A stretch of DNA of 64,000 nucleotides from Pisciglobus halotolerans (GCF_900113675.1 NZ_FOQE01000004.1:1-64000); one strand, 5' to 3'; shown: positions 47,039-55,252, numbered from the stretch's first letter. Notes: generated by a model not told the origin, from the sequence alone. Translations and numbers: made by a program.

Positions 47039-47122
47039 TTGTGAAAACAATATTTAAATACTTGATAATCTTTTCACAATTAACTGTGGTTTTATTATAC
47101 ATAAACCATTATTACTTGTCTA
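47039..47122 (-). promoter_or_regulatory. ndh2 promoter with Rex-like half sites
   Basis: On the minus strand, TAGACA (47122-47117) -17- TATAAT (47099-47094) is a good promoter. Downstream in the leader stand TTGTGAAAA (47039-47047) and TTTTCACAA (47071-47079), perfect inverted 9-mers with centres 32 bp (three helical turns) apart, resembling separated Rex half sites. Confidence 0.65.
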
Positions 47123-47256
47123 GTCTATCAAGAATTTTTATAAATGAAAAAACAATGAGAGATTGAAACAGCCTCGTTTCTTCCTATATTAATGTATCCA
47201 TCTTTGGATCTTAAAAAGTCATAAAAAGTATAAAAAGATATTTTTTTAAAAAATAT

Positions 47257-47296
47257 TTGTGAATATATAGACAATCGCATTTTAAAAAGGTATACT
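47257..47296 (+). promoter_or_regulatory. pplA promoter overlapped by a Rex-like site
   Basis: TAGACA (47268-47273) -17- TATACT (47291-47296) uses the same -35 as the divergent ndh2 promoter. TTGTGAATATATAGACAA (47257-47274) resembles the Rex consensus TTGTGAAnnnnTTCACAA family, with a weaker right half, and covers the -35. Confidence 0.65.
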
Positions 47297-47375
47297 GAAC
47301 TTGTAAAAAATATCGCAGACGAATGTTATCAGTACGTTGGCGGTAAAAATAAAATCTTTTGGAGGTATTATTAAG

Positions 47376-47924
47376 ATGGAAATCAAAAAAGGGGTCAAAT
47401 TTGCAACGACTTTATTCGCTTCAGCTTTTGTTTTAGCTGCCTGTGGAAACTCAGACGAACCAGCAACAGAACAATCTAGTGCTGCATCAAGCGCAGTAAC
47501 TTCTGAAGCATCAAGCGCAGCATCATCTGAAGCATCAAGCGATCAAGCAGCTGCTGGAGATTTGCAAGACGGCTCATATAAATTAGAAGAAAAGAACTTA
47601 GACGAAAATGGCTGGCGCGTTGTGTATGAAATGACAGTAAGCGATGGCAAAATCACTGAGTCTAACTATGACTATGTAAATGAAAATGGCGATCTAAAAT
47701 CTGAAGATGAAGATTACCAAAAAGCAATGTCTGAAAAAGTTGGTACAGGCCCAGCTGACTACATTCCAGAATTGAACGCTCAATTAGAAGAAACACAAGA
47801 TCCTTCTCAAGTGGACGTTGTTTCAGGTGCAACACATTCTTCTGAATCTTTCATTAAATACGCACAACAATTGATCGACGCAGCTAAAGAAGGCAAAACA
47901 GAAACAATTGAAATCGACAACTAA
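47376..47924 (+). CDS. pplA: FMN-binding lipoprotein, PplA-like, single domain
   Basis: In this 182-aa protein, the signal peptide ends LAAC with lipidated Cys23, followed by an Ala/Ser/Glu low-complexity linker (residues 28-57). One FMN_bind domain ends in the flavinylation consensus Dxx(S/T)GAT as D147-VVSGAT153. Thr153 is the expected covalent FMN acceptor, attached by the ApbE encoded next. It should carry electrons from the quinone pool to outside acceptors such as ferric iron. Listeria PplA, as I recall, has two such domains; this has one. ATG 47376 has GGAGG at 10 bases. Confidence 0.9.
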   Translation: MEIKKGVKFATTLFASAFVLAACGNSDEPATEQSSAASSAVTSEASSAASSEASSDQAAAGDLQDGSYKLEEKNLDENGWRVVYEMTVSDGKITESNYDYVNENGDLKSEDEDYQKAMSEKVGTGPADYIPELNAQLEETQDPSQVDVVSGATHSSESFIKYAQQLIDAAKEGKTETIEIDN

Positions 47925-47987
47925 AAAAACTGACGAATGAAAGCTTTCTTCTAGCAATTCTTTCAGTTATACTAACGTATAGAATCA

Positions 47988-48022
47988 ACAGGTCTTAGAA
48001 TCCTTTCTAAGACCTGTTTTCA
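47988..48022 (+). terminator. Terminator after pplA
   Basis: AACAGGTCTTAGAA pairs with TTTCTAAGACCTGTT and is followed by TT. Readthrough would lower apbE-dmkA expression relative to the abundant lipoprotein. Confidence 0.88.
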
Positions 48023-48059
48023 ATCTTGTGTATCCAGCACTTATATAAGGAGTTTTTTT

Positions 48060-49133
48060 ATGAAAAAAGTACGTTTAGCTGCATTTATTTGTTGTTTATC
48101 TGCTGCTGTCTTTTTCTTGAGCGGTTGTCAATCAAAAAGCGGAGAAGAAAAACGAACGCTGGCAGATGATCCTTATGAAGAAACAGAATTTTTGATGGGA
48201 ACGGTTGTAAGGGTGACGGTTTATAATCAAGATAAAGAAGCGGCGGTCGATGCCGCATTTGATCGCATCCGAGAGTTGGCGGATTTTATTACTGTCGATG
48301 AAGAGCAAGAGAGTTCTGAAATCAGAACGATCAATGATGCTGCTGGTAAAGAACCGGTAGCAGTGAGGGAAGATCTATATGATTTGATCAAGTCAGCTGT
48401 TGCGTATAGTGAAAAAACGGATGGCAGTTTCGACTTAACGATCGGACCGCTCACTAGATTATGGCATATTGGCTTTCCAGATGCTCGTAAACCTGAACAG
48501 TCCGAGATCGACCAAGCTTTGGCGCTCGTCGACTATCGTAAAGTTCAATTAAATGATGAGGAAAAAACAGTCTACTTACCTGAAAAAGGCATGGAATTGG
48601 ACTTAGGCGCGATCGCTAAAGGTTTTATCACAGATGAAACAGTACAGGTGTTGAAGGATCACGATGTAGATACAGCAATCGTTGACTTAGGCGGCAATAT
48701 TTTTGTGATGGGCGACAGTCCGCGGGGAACGAGCGAAAAGTGGCATGTGGGGATTCAAGACCCATTTGAAGAACGCGGGACAATCATAGGATCGCTGCCT
48801 GTCACAAATAAATCAATCGTAACCTCTGGTATTTATGAACGTTTCTTAGAAGTAGATGGTGTCAACTATCATCACTTGATGGATCCTAAAACAGGTTATC
48901 CTTTTGATAATGAATTGGCAGGAGTGAGTGTCGTAACGAATACTTCGATCGATGGCGATGGTTTGTCTACCTCGTTATTTGCAAAAGGCTTGAAAGATGG
49001 ATTGGTCTATGTCAACCAGTTGGATGGAGTGGATGCCATCTTTGTAACAAAAGACAAGGAAGTCTATCTTTCAGACGGCTTGAAGGATTTCAAGCTAACC
49101 AATGACGATTTCATTTTAATGAACGAGGAATGA
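48060..49133 (+). CDS. apbE: FAD:protein FMN transferase (ApbE/FmnB), lipoprotein
   Basis: This 357-aa extracytoplasmic enzyme moves FMN from FAD onto Thr of proteins such as PplA. The signal peptide ends LSGC with lipid Cys23. Family marks: FLMGTVVRVTVY, DLTIGPLTRLWHIGF, LDLGAIAKGFITDE (with the conserved K), VDLGGNI and DGDGLSTSLFAKG (metal-binding Asp). Its position between the lipoprotein and dmkA matches fmnB of the Listeria system. It overlaps dmkA by 4 bases (ATGA). Confidence 0.94.
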   Translation: MKKVRLAAFICCLSAAVFFLSGCQSKSGEEKRTLADDPYEETEFLMGTVVRVTVYNQDKEAAVDAAFDRIRELADFITVDEEQESSEIRTINDAAGKEPVAVREDLYDLIKSAVAYSEKTDGSFDLTIGPLTRLWHIGFPDARKPEQSEIDQALALVDYRKVQLNDEEKTVYLPEKGMELDLGAIAKGFITDETVQVLKDHDVDTAIVDLGGNIFVMGDSPRGTSEKWHVGIQDPFEERGTIIGSLPVTNKSIVTSGIYERFLEVDGVNYHHLMDPKTGYPFDNELAGVSVVTNTSIDGDGLSTSLFAKGLKDGLVYVNQLDGVDAIFVTKDKEVYLSDGLKDFKLTNDDFILMNEE

Positions 49134-50080
49134 GTATGTCAGTAAAAACATTTTTAAAACTTGTTGAAATTCAGACTAAACTGGCCAGTTTATTTCCATT
49201 TTTGCTGGGGACGTTGTTTGCCTGTTACTATTTTGACACCTTTGACCTAGTTAATACCTTGATTTTTTTTGCGGCTATGTTGACATTTGATATGACGACG
49301 ACGGCTATCAATAACTTGATGGATTATCAAAAAGCAAAAGCGGAGGGATATAAGAAAGAAGTCAATATCATTGGTCAAACACAGCTTGCTGAAAGAACCG
49401 TGATCCGTTTGATTCTCGGCATGCTAACGCTGGCTTCTTTATTAGGGATCGTACTGGTGATTCGAACAAGCTTGCTATTGTTGTTCATGGGTGGACTGTG
49501 TTTTTTGATCGGCATTTTTTATACCTTTGGGCCTGTTCCTATTTCGCGGATGCCTTTAGGAGAAGCTGTTTCTGGCATAACAATGGGCTTCGGGATCTTT
49601 TTCATTGCTGTATTTATCAATGGTGGAGAAGGTATGCTGCTAGATCTGGCTTTTCATGGAATGCAGTTTACCTTAACCGGTGACTTAGCGGCCTTGCTGG
49701 TGATTTTGTTTGTTTCTTTGCCAACCGTTTTTCTGATCGCCAATATCATGTTGGCGAACAATACTTGTGACTTAGAGCAGGATATTGCCAATCACCGTTA
49801 TACGCTGCCTTATTACATTGGGAAGGAAAGAGCTGTCCAATTGTTTAACGGGTTGGTGTATGGCTGTTATGCGATCATTATGTTAGCTGTTTTGTTCCGT
49901 TGGCTGCATCCTGTCATGCTGCTGATCTTGCTGACGATCATTCCGATTCGAAAAAACTTGACTCTGTTTAATCGAGAACAAATAAAAGAAAAGACCTTTG
50001 TGATCGCTATTAAAAATATTGTGACTTTCAGTAGTGCAGAAGTTGTTCTGCTTGCCACTAGTTTGTTGTTTAAGGCATAA
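49130..50080 (+). CDS. dmkA: UbiA-family prenyltransferase, DmkA/MenA-like
   Basis: This 316-aa protein with about eight membrane helices carries the first Asp-rich motif NNLMDYQKAK in the loop after helix 2 and NNTCDLEQD as the second. It should prenylate 1,4-dihydroxy-2-naphthoate with the product of DmkB to give demethylmenaquinone. No men genes for naphthoate synthesis are in the window, so the naphthoate is made elsewhere or taken up. The start overlaps the apbE stop; an alternative ATG lies at 49136. Confidence 0.88.
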   Translation: MSMSVKTFLKLVEIQTKLASLFPFLLGTLFACYYFDTFDLVNTLIFFAAMLTFDMTTTAINNLMDYQKAKAEGYKKEVNIIGQTQLAERTVIRLILGMLTLASLLGIVLVIRTSLLLLFMGGLCFLIGIFYTFGPVPISRMPLGEAVSGITMGFGIFFIAVFINGGEGMLLDLAFHGMQFTLTGDLAALLVILFVSLPTVFLIANIMLANNTCDLEQDIANHRYTLPYYIGKERAVQLFNGLVYGCYAIIMLAVLFRWLHPVMLLILLTIIPIRKNLTLFNREQIKEKTFVIAIKNIVTFSSAEVVLLATSLLFKA

Positions 50081-50088
50081 TCAAAAAA

Positions 50089-50155
50089 TAAAAACCGTGG
50101 TTGATCTTTCTCGTAACATTTGTTAAGAGAGAGTGCGGCTGCGGTTTTTTTTGGT
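50089..50155 (+). terminator. Terminator after dmkA
   Basis: AAAACCG ... CGGTTTT with further internal pairing and eight T ends the electron transfer operon. Confidence 0.7.
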
Positions 50156-50484
50156 ATTGTCCTCTTTGATATTGGGCTTTGAAAAAAATCAATCAGGAAG
50201 ACAGGTTTGTCTGATAATAGCCAAGGAGCTGTATGGGGGTCCAGTCTCCAGATTTTCAAGCTTCAAATGAGGCCTACCCATTTTCCAAGTGAAAGGACAT
50301 TTGAAGTCGTCGCTAATAATGATGACGGTTTCTATTTTTTGGCTTTCTTCTATAGAACCAAATGATTCAGAAGGCAATTGTTTTTTGTAACGGAAACAGA
50401 TGACGTATACTAGTAGTAGGGAGCAATCAAGCAAAATCTGCAGCTAGGAAGATGGCTAGCAGTTAAATAAAAGAGGTGGCGCAA
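50156..50484 (+). other. Spacer before the phosphoesterase gene
   Basis: No supported gene. TTTTGT -17- TATACT (-10 at 50406-50411) is a possible promoter. A minus-strand frame at 50434-50189 looks like neither a known family nor a well-started gene. Confidence 0.4.
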
Positions 50485-51387
50485 ATGTTTACGGACAGAC
50501 GATTAACAAATGTTTATGAAAACGCTAGAACAGAATACTTTGACAATACATCAAAATATGTCTTCTTTAGCGATGTCCATCGAGGGAATGGCAACATGTC
50601 TGATGAGTTTGCACGAAATCGGAATATCTATCTGCATGCCTTGAAATATTACTATCAACATGATTTTGTCTATATTGAAGCAGGCGACGGGGACGAACTG
50701 CTGGAGTACGCTGATTTCAAATATACTAAAAATGCCCACCCTGAAGTCTTTGATGTCATAAAGAAGTTTTTTGACAAGGGCAGATTGATCCGATTATTTG
50801 GCAATCACGACATTTACTTAAAAAATCAGAAGTATGTGGAAGAAAACTACTATACGAACTATGACGAATATAGCGAGGTCTTTTTTGATTTTCTCAAAGG
50901 GCTTCAACCCATCGAAGGATTAGTGCTGAAGCACAAAGAAACAGGCCAAGAAATTTTAACGGTGCATGGACATCAAGGAGATGCGCCTAATGACCAGTTT
51001 TGGTTCTTTACGATGCTGTCTTTGAAATATTTCTGGCGTTTCCTACATGGATTTGGTATTCGGAATCCCTCTAGTCCTGTAAAAAATGTGACAAAGCGAC
51101 ATAAAATCGAAAAAAACTTCAGCAAATGGATCAAAAAGAATAAGATGATGCTGATTTGTGGGCACACCCATCGCTTTAAATTTCCAAAAGAAAAAGATCT
51201 GCCTTATTTTAATACGGGTTGTTGTGTCTATCCAACGATCATCACAGCTATCGAAATCCAAAATGGTGAGATTCGTCTTGTTCGTTGGAAAATCAAAGTA
51301 GATGAACTTGGCGGCTTAAATGTAAAAAGAGATACGATGAGAGGACCAGCACCGATCGAGTCCTTTGATATTCGAGAAAAACAATAG
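50485..51387 (+). CDS. Metallophosphoesterase
   Basis: This 300-aa calcineurin-like phosphoesterase shows all five metal-binding blocks: FSDVHRG (D.H), GDGDE, GNHDIY, HGHQGD and GHTHR. There is no signal peptide or membrane segment. The substrate is unknown; UDP-diacylglucosamine-like hydrolases and serine/threonine phosphatases share these blocks. ATG 50485 follows AAGAGG by 8 bases; the GTG at 50476 overlaps the ribosome binding site. Confidence 0.85.
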   Translation: MFTDRRLTNVYENARTEYFDNTSKYVFFSDVHRGNGNMSDEFARNRNIYLHALKYYYQHDFVYIEAGDGDELLEYADFKYTKNAHPEVFDVIKKFFDKGRLIRLFGNHDIYLKNQKYVEENYYTNYDEYSEVFFDFLKGLQPIEGLVLKHKETGQEILTVHGHQGDAPNDQFWFFTMLSLKYFWRFLHGFGIRNPSSPVKNVTKRHKIEKNFSKWIKKNKMMLICGHTHRFKFPKEKDLPYFNTGCCVYPTIITAIEIQNGEIRLVRWKIKVDELGGLNVKRDTMRGPAPIESFDIREKQ

Positions 51388-51501
51388 ATGAAGTTGATAG
51401 CTGTTTCTACAATCAGAAAAGGAACTTAAATAAATGACTACTAAATAATAGACCATGCAGTTATTTCCGCTTTTTCTGTCCCTTTGCGTGAAGAGCATCA
51501 G

Positions 51502-51800
51502 TTTAAGGAGGGCTTTCCTTTTCTGAAAGAAGTAGACAGTCTGGCTTGGCAAACGCCTAACAGAAATTGAACAAAGACTATAAGAATTTTTTCAAGAACA
51601 AGTCTAACGGCTCCTGAAAGTTCAAAGTGAAGAACAAGTCAGGAAATTATGTCGTTTTTTATCTTCTGATTTTATCAGAAGATAAAAAACGAAAGCTGTC
51701 GAAAGAAAAAATGGTATTGACTTAGGTATTTCTGATTTCGCCATCACAGTCAATGATTTAGGTGAGATAAAGAAACACAAGACAGTTTCGTTCGATATTT
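51502..51800 (+). pseudogene. Decayed TnpB (IS200/IS605 OrfB) fossil
   Basis: Three fragments in three frames match TnpB in order. From 51502 the frame gives FKEGFPFLKEVDSLAWQ. From 51567 it gives LNKDYKNFFKNKSNGS-stop-KFK. From 51713 it gives GIDLGISDFAITVNDLGE, the first RuvC block with its catalytic Asp. The middle and the C-terminal half, including zinc finger and later RuvC blocks, are gone. The rest of 51388-51919 shows only the palindrome at 51653 and the rpmG promoter. Confidence 0.85.
51653..51691. repeat. Perfect 18-bp palindrome in the TnpB fossil
   Basis: CGTTTTTTATCTTCTGAT (51653-51670), TTT, then its exact complement (51674-51691). It lies between two TnpB fragments and could be a terminator or a foldback scar. 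Confidence 0.85.
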
Positions 51801-51846
51801 TTTCTTTTTTGTTCATAAATGAAGGTGAACAAAATGTTTTGAGTAG

Positions 51847-51875
51847 TTGACACGAATGGGCGACAATGGTAAATT
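51847..51875 (+). promoter_or_regulatory. Promoter of rpmG-secE
   Basis: TTGACA (51847-51852), a 17-bp spacer and TAAATT (51870-51875), about 45 bases before the rpmG ATG. Confidence 0.8.
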
Positions 51876-51919
51876 AGGTAAGACATGCTAGTTTTGAAGA
51901 AAGTGCGGGTGAAGAAAAA

Positions 51920-52072
51920 ATGAGCACGAAAAAAACTGCTTTAGCTTGTTCAGTATGCGGATCAAGAAATTACCAAGCACGAACAAGTGAAGGAAACCGT
52001 TCAGAACGTTTAGAAGTCAAAAAATTCTGTAAATATTGCAACCAACATACGCTGCATCGTGAAACGAAATAG
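51920..52072 (+). CDS. rpmG: 50S ribosomal protein L33
   Basis: In this 50-aa protein, [16 protein letters not shown] and [17 protein letters not shown] show the L33 fold with both CxxC pairs, so it is the zinc-binding (C+) form. The ATG 51920 is set by the family N terminus; the ribosome binding site (gcgggtgaag) is weak. It sits in the usual rpmG-secE-nusG order. Confidence 0.93.
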   Translation: MSTKKTALACSVCGSRNYQARTSEGNRSERLEVKKFCKYCNQHTLHRETK

Positions 52073-52105
52073 ATACCATGACTGATCAGAAAAAGGAGCA
52101 AGAAG

Positions 52106-52285
52106 ATGGGGAAAATGAAAAACTTTTTTAGTGATGTGATCCATGAAATGAAAGTTGTTACTTGGCCAACGAAAAAGGAAATGAGCAAACACATTCCAAC
52201 TGTCTTCTCGGTTGTAGCCTTTTTTGCTGTCTTCTTTTTCGCTGTGGATTATGTCTTAACAACGCTGTTGGATCTGTTGATTTAA
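52106..52285 (+). CDS. secE: Preprotein translocase subunit SecE
   Basis: This 59-aa single-spanning subunit of the SecYEG channel has the amphipathic helix VIHEMKVVTWPTKKEM, with the conserved W-P, then one membrane helix (about residues 33-55). AAAGGAG precedes ATG 52106, 33 bp after rpmG. Confidence 0.94.
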   Translation: MGKMKNFFSDVIHEMKVVTWPTKKEMSKHIPTVFSVVAFFAVFFFAVDYVLTTLLDLLI

Positions 52286-52323
52286 GATAATACTGATTAA
52301 AACTAGCGCAATGATTTGACAAG

Positions 52324-52385
52324 TGCTATAATAGAACCAATAGATGTGTACGAAACCTTTCTTAGATGATAAGAGGGTTTTTTAT
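52324..52385 (+). promoter_or_regulatory. Extended -10 promoter and attenuator-like hairpin before nusG
   Basis: TGCTATAAT (52324-52332) is an extended -10. It is followed by AAACC-TTTCTTA/TAAGAGGGTTT and a T run (52353-52385), an intrinsic terminator inside the secE-nusG gap. nusG expression may be attenuated. Confidence 0.65.
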
Positions 52386-52434
52386 TATGCTGAAAAGTGC
52401 TTTAATCGAAGCCGATTTTTAAGGAGAGTGTACA

Positions 52435-52986
52435 ATGGAACAAGTTGAAAGTCCAAAACAATGGTATGTGTTGCATACGTATTCTGGATATGAAAATAAA
52501 GTCAAACAAAACATTGAATCGCGTGCAAGCAGCATGGGAATGGAAGAAAATATTTTTCGAGTAGTGGTTCCTGAAGAAGAGGAACATGAAACGACAAAAA
52601 CTGGAAAAGAAAAAGTAATCATGAAAAAAATCTTTCCTGGTTATGTACTCGTGGAAATGATCATGTCAGATCAAGCTTGGTATATCGTAAGAAACACACC
52701 AGGCGTGACAGGTTTTGTTGGTTCTCATGGAGCAGGGAGCAAACCATCTCCGCTTTTGCCGGAAGAAGTCAAGACGATTCTCCGCAGCTTAGGAATGAGC
52801 GCTCGTCATCAAGATATTGCATTTGAAGCAGGGGAAACAGTGATGATCGTTGAAGGCGCCTTTAATGGAATGTCCGGTAAGGTCACTGAGATTGACAATG
52901 AGAAAGGCAAAATCAAAGTCAATGTGGAAATGTTTGGTCGTGAAACCAGCACAGAGCTTGAATTTGATCAAGTAGACAAACTGTAA
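52435..52986 (+). CDS. nusG: Transcription termination/antitermination protein NusG
   Basis: This 183-aa protein has an NGN domain (QWYVLHTYSGYENKVKQNIE, KKIFPGYVLVEM, WYIVRNTPGVTGFVG) and a C-terminal KOW domain (GETVMIVEGAFNGMSGKV). The length is typical. AAGGAG precedes the ATG. Confidence 0.97.
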   Translation: MEQVESPKQWYVLHTYSGYENKVKQNIESRASSMGMEENIFRVVVPEEEEHETTKTGKEKVIMKKIFPGYVLVEMIMSDQAWYIVRNTPGVTGFVGSHGAGSKPSPLLPEEVKTILRSLGMSARHQDIAFEAGETVMIVEGAFNGMSGKVTEIDNEKGKIKVNVEMFGRETSTELEFDQVDKL

Positions 52987-53015
52987 TATTTTTAAATGAA
53001 TCAGAAGAAGTAGCG

Positions 53016-53045
53016 AAAAAAGAGCTGAAATCAGCTCTTTTTTTA
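53016..53045. terminator. Bidirectional terminator after nusG
   Basis: AAAAAAGAGCTGA/TCAGCTCTTTTTT with a 2-base gap ends nusG and the convergent NRDE gene. Confidence 0.9.
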
Positions 53046-53054
53046 TGCCCTTAT

Positions 53055-53849
53055 TCAGAGTATCTCTGTTGTATCGGTTAAGCGAAAAGTATAGGTGTTT
53101 TCTTCTATTTCGCCATCTTGGTCGAATCGTTTTTCTTTAAAAAGCACATTCCACTGCTGATCGATCAGGATCACAGATGAACTGACTGTGCCATATTTTT
53201 GAGAACGAACGAATATAGAGGACGCTTCTCGTTCAAGTTCGATTGGAAGATCTGTTTTAGGTAACTGCTCATCAGCGGCTTTTTCGTTGTTTTGCAGCAG
53301 TTGAAATAAGTACTCAGCATCTTGCTGAGGATCGGTCTTATTTAAATTTGCGATTCCAGCCTTTATTTTTTCAAGTTTTGGCCAAGGGGTATCCAAAGAA
53401 GCATTGCTGATACCGTGGACATGATGCGACACCGATGTTAAGTTGTCTTCTAGATTATTGTAATGAAACAACTTGTCTCTTTGAATATCTCCAAACAGAA
53501 AGTTGTATCCAGCATATTGCTGGCGCGTTTCTTTTAGCTTTTTGCCAAAGTCTTCAGCTGAAACCGTTTCAGTCAAGAAGCTTTTGACTAAATTTCCTCT
53601 TGAAGTTTGCCTTTGAAAGCCTTGTTTTTTTTGTTGTGCATGAATATTCGTGACGACAGCGAAACGACCGCTTCTAGTCAATCCGAGCCACGTTCCTTTA
53701 TGAAGAAGATCTTGACCGGCGATCAATTGACGTTTGTTTGGCCAAAAGTGGATAGCTTTTGTCGGACGATCATAAGCTTCGTCGCGATTGCCCGCAAATA
53801 CAAAACGATAGGTTGCGGCGGGATGTAATTGGAATCCTAAAGTGCACAT
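53055..53849 (-). CDS. NRDE-family (TANGO2-like) protein
   Basis: This 264-aa protein has the N-terminal MCTLGFQLHP and FAGNRDEAYDRPT that carry the conserved Cys2 and the NRDE motif; GTWLGLTRSGRFAVVTN and HHVHGISNASLDTPWPKLEK follow. This is an Ntn-hydrolase-like fold with no settled bacterial function. It is encoded opposite to nusG and is monocistronic. Confidence 0.85.
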   Translation of the reverse strand: MCTLGFQLHPAATYRFVFAGNRDEAYDRPTKAIHFWPNKRQLIAGQDLLHKGTWLGLTRSGRFAVVTNIHAQQKKQGFQRQTSRGNLVKSFLTETVSAEDFGKKLKETRQQYAGYNFLFGDIQRDKLFHYNNLEDNLTSVSHHVHGISNASLDTPWPKLEKIKAGIANLNKTDPQQDAEYLFQLLQNNEKAADEQLPKTDLPIELEREASSIFVRSQKYGTVSSSVILIDQQWNVLFKEKRFDQDGEIEENTYTFRLTDTTEIL

Positions 53850-54012
53850 CAGCTGCTGCTCCTTTCAATGGATGGCTAATTGTCTTGATTGTCTCATCTC
53901 TTATTATAGAAGGACAGTTGTTGCATTGATAGTTTGCTGTTTTGTTCGCTAGTAAATGAAAGGGAAATTCATTATAATAAGCGCAATAGAAATAGAAAGC
54001 GAGTGAAAAAGA

Positions 54013-54549
54013 ATGAGAGAAATGATTTCACTATTGTCGGAAGCAATGAATCGTATTCATGATGCTATGCAATCTTGGGTTGGCGTTGCGATGTCTGACA
54101 AAGAACTGCATTTCTTTGTTGTGGGTATGATTGGTATGCTGACTTTTTTTGCTTTATTTGTATTGGTCAAGATCATTCAACAATTGAAATTCAGTACGAC
54201 GATCATTGCTTTTATTTTTGCCTTTATCTTAATGGTTGTATTTGTATTTGCAATTGAGATCCAGCAAGCTGTCACACAGAGCGGCAATATGGAGTTTGCT
54301 GATGCTGTCGCAGGATTATGGGGCTTTATCGTTTTCTTCATTGTTTATGCTGTCATAGCGGGTGCTTTTTATGGTTTATTCAAGTTCTTAAGATGGGGCA
54401 AAAGATCAACGTCAAATCGAAAACCGAAAAAAGCGAGGAAAAAGAAAAGCCGTCCTGTTCAATCTGCAGTCTATGAAGAACCAAAGGATGAAGAGCTAAA
54501 GGTAGAAGAACAAGAGCCAATCAAATACCGCTCTGATTTGAGAAAATGA
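54013..54549 (+). CDS. Three-helix membrane protein of unknown function
   Basis: I do not recognise this 178-aa family. Three membrane segments (about residues 35-55, 63-85 and 97-120) are followed by a strongly basic stretch (KRSTSNRKPKKARKKKSR) and an acidic tail ending YRSDLRK. The ribosome binding site before ATG 54013 is weak (GAGTGAAAAAG). Confidence 0.65.
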   Translation: MREMISLLSEAMNRIHDAMQSWVGVAMSDKELHFFVVGMIGMLTFFALFVLVKIIQQLKFSTTIIAFIFAFILMVVFVFAIEIQQAVTQSGNMEFADAVAGLWGFIVFFIVYAVIAGAFYGLFKFLRWGKRSTSNRKPKKARKKKSRPVQSAVYEEPKDEELKVEEQEPIKYRSDLRK

Positions 54550-54693
54550 ATCAAAGACAGTCCCGCTAAGCAGAAATGAAACCAATATGGATGAATACTG
54601 CCGAGTGAAGGGCAGAAGAAGTGAAAATAACTGGAGTTTTCACTTTCAGTGGACGGCAGCTAAAAACAAAAAAGCGAAAACTGATTTTAGTTG

Positions 54694-54722
54694 TTGCACT
54701 TTGAAGCCAATGATGATAAGAT
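54694..54722 (+). promoter_or_regulatory. Promoter of rplK-rplA
   Basis: TTGCAC (54694-54699) -17- TAAGAT (54717-54722) lies about 100 bases before rplK. Upstream, GTGAAAA/TTTTCAC (54621-54643) is a small hairpin. Confidence 0.6.
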
Positions 54723-54826
54723 ATTTTAGTGTGTTTAGGCAAACTCGTCTGGACACAACATAAGTGGAAGGGGAAATCTTAACCCCATTAAACCACATCA
54801 CGGACTAAATCAAGGAGGTATGTCTC

Positions 54827-55252
54827 GTGGCAAAAAAAGTTGTTAATGTCGTAAAATTGCAAATCCCTGCAGGTAAAGCAAGTCCTGCTCCACCAGTAGG
54901 TCCAGCATTAGGTCAGGCACAAGTAAACATCATGGGGTTCTGTAAAGAATTCAATGCACGTACAGCCGACCAAGCAGGAATGATTATTCCAGTTGTTATT
55001 TCTGTATACGAAGATCGCTCATTTACATTCGTAACAAAAACACCACCAGCTGCAATTTTGTTGAAAAAAGCTGCAGGCGTTGAAACAGGTTCTGGCGAAC
55101 CAAACACGAAAAAAGTGGCTACTGTTACTCGTGACCAAGTTAGAGAAATCGCAGAAACAAAACAACAAGACCTTAACGCTGCAGATGTAGAAGCTGCAAT
55201 GAGAATGGTCGAAGGTACTGCTCGAAGCATGGGATTTGTTGTAGAAGACTAA
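54827..55252 (+). CDS. rplK: 50S ribosomal protein L11
   Basis: This 141-aa protein has the proline-rich [22 protein letters not shown] terminus and [17 protein letters not shown] 54827 follows AAGGAGG. It forms an operon with rplA, 100 bp downstream. Confidence 0.98.
   Translation: MAKKVVNVVKLQIPAGKASPAPPVGPALGQAQVNIMGFCKEFNARTADQAGMIIPVVISVYEDRSFTFVTKTPPAAILLKKAAGVETGSGEPNTKKVATVTRDQVREIAETKQQDLNAADVEAAMRMVEGTARSMGFVVED

Noticed and set aside
50189-50434. An 81-codon minus-strand ORF suspected as a transposase remnant
   Set aside because: No motif supports it, and it sits over the likely promoter of the phosphoesterase gene.
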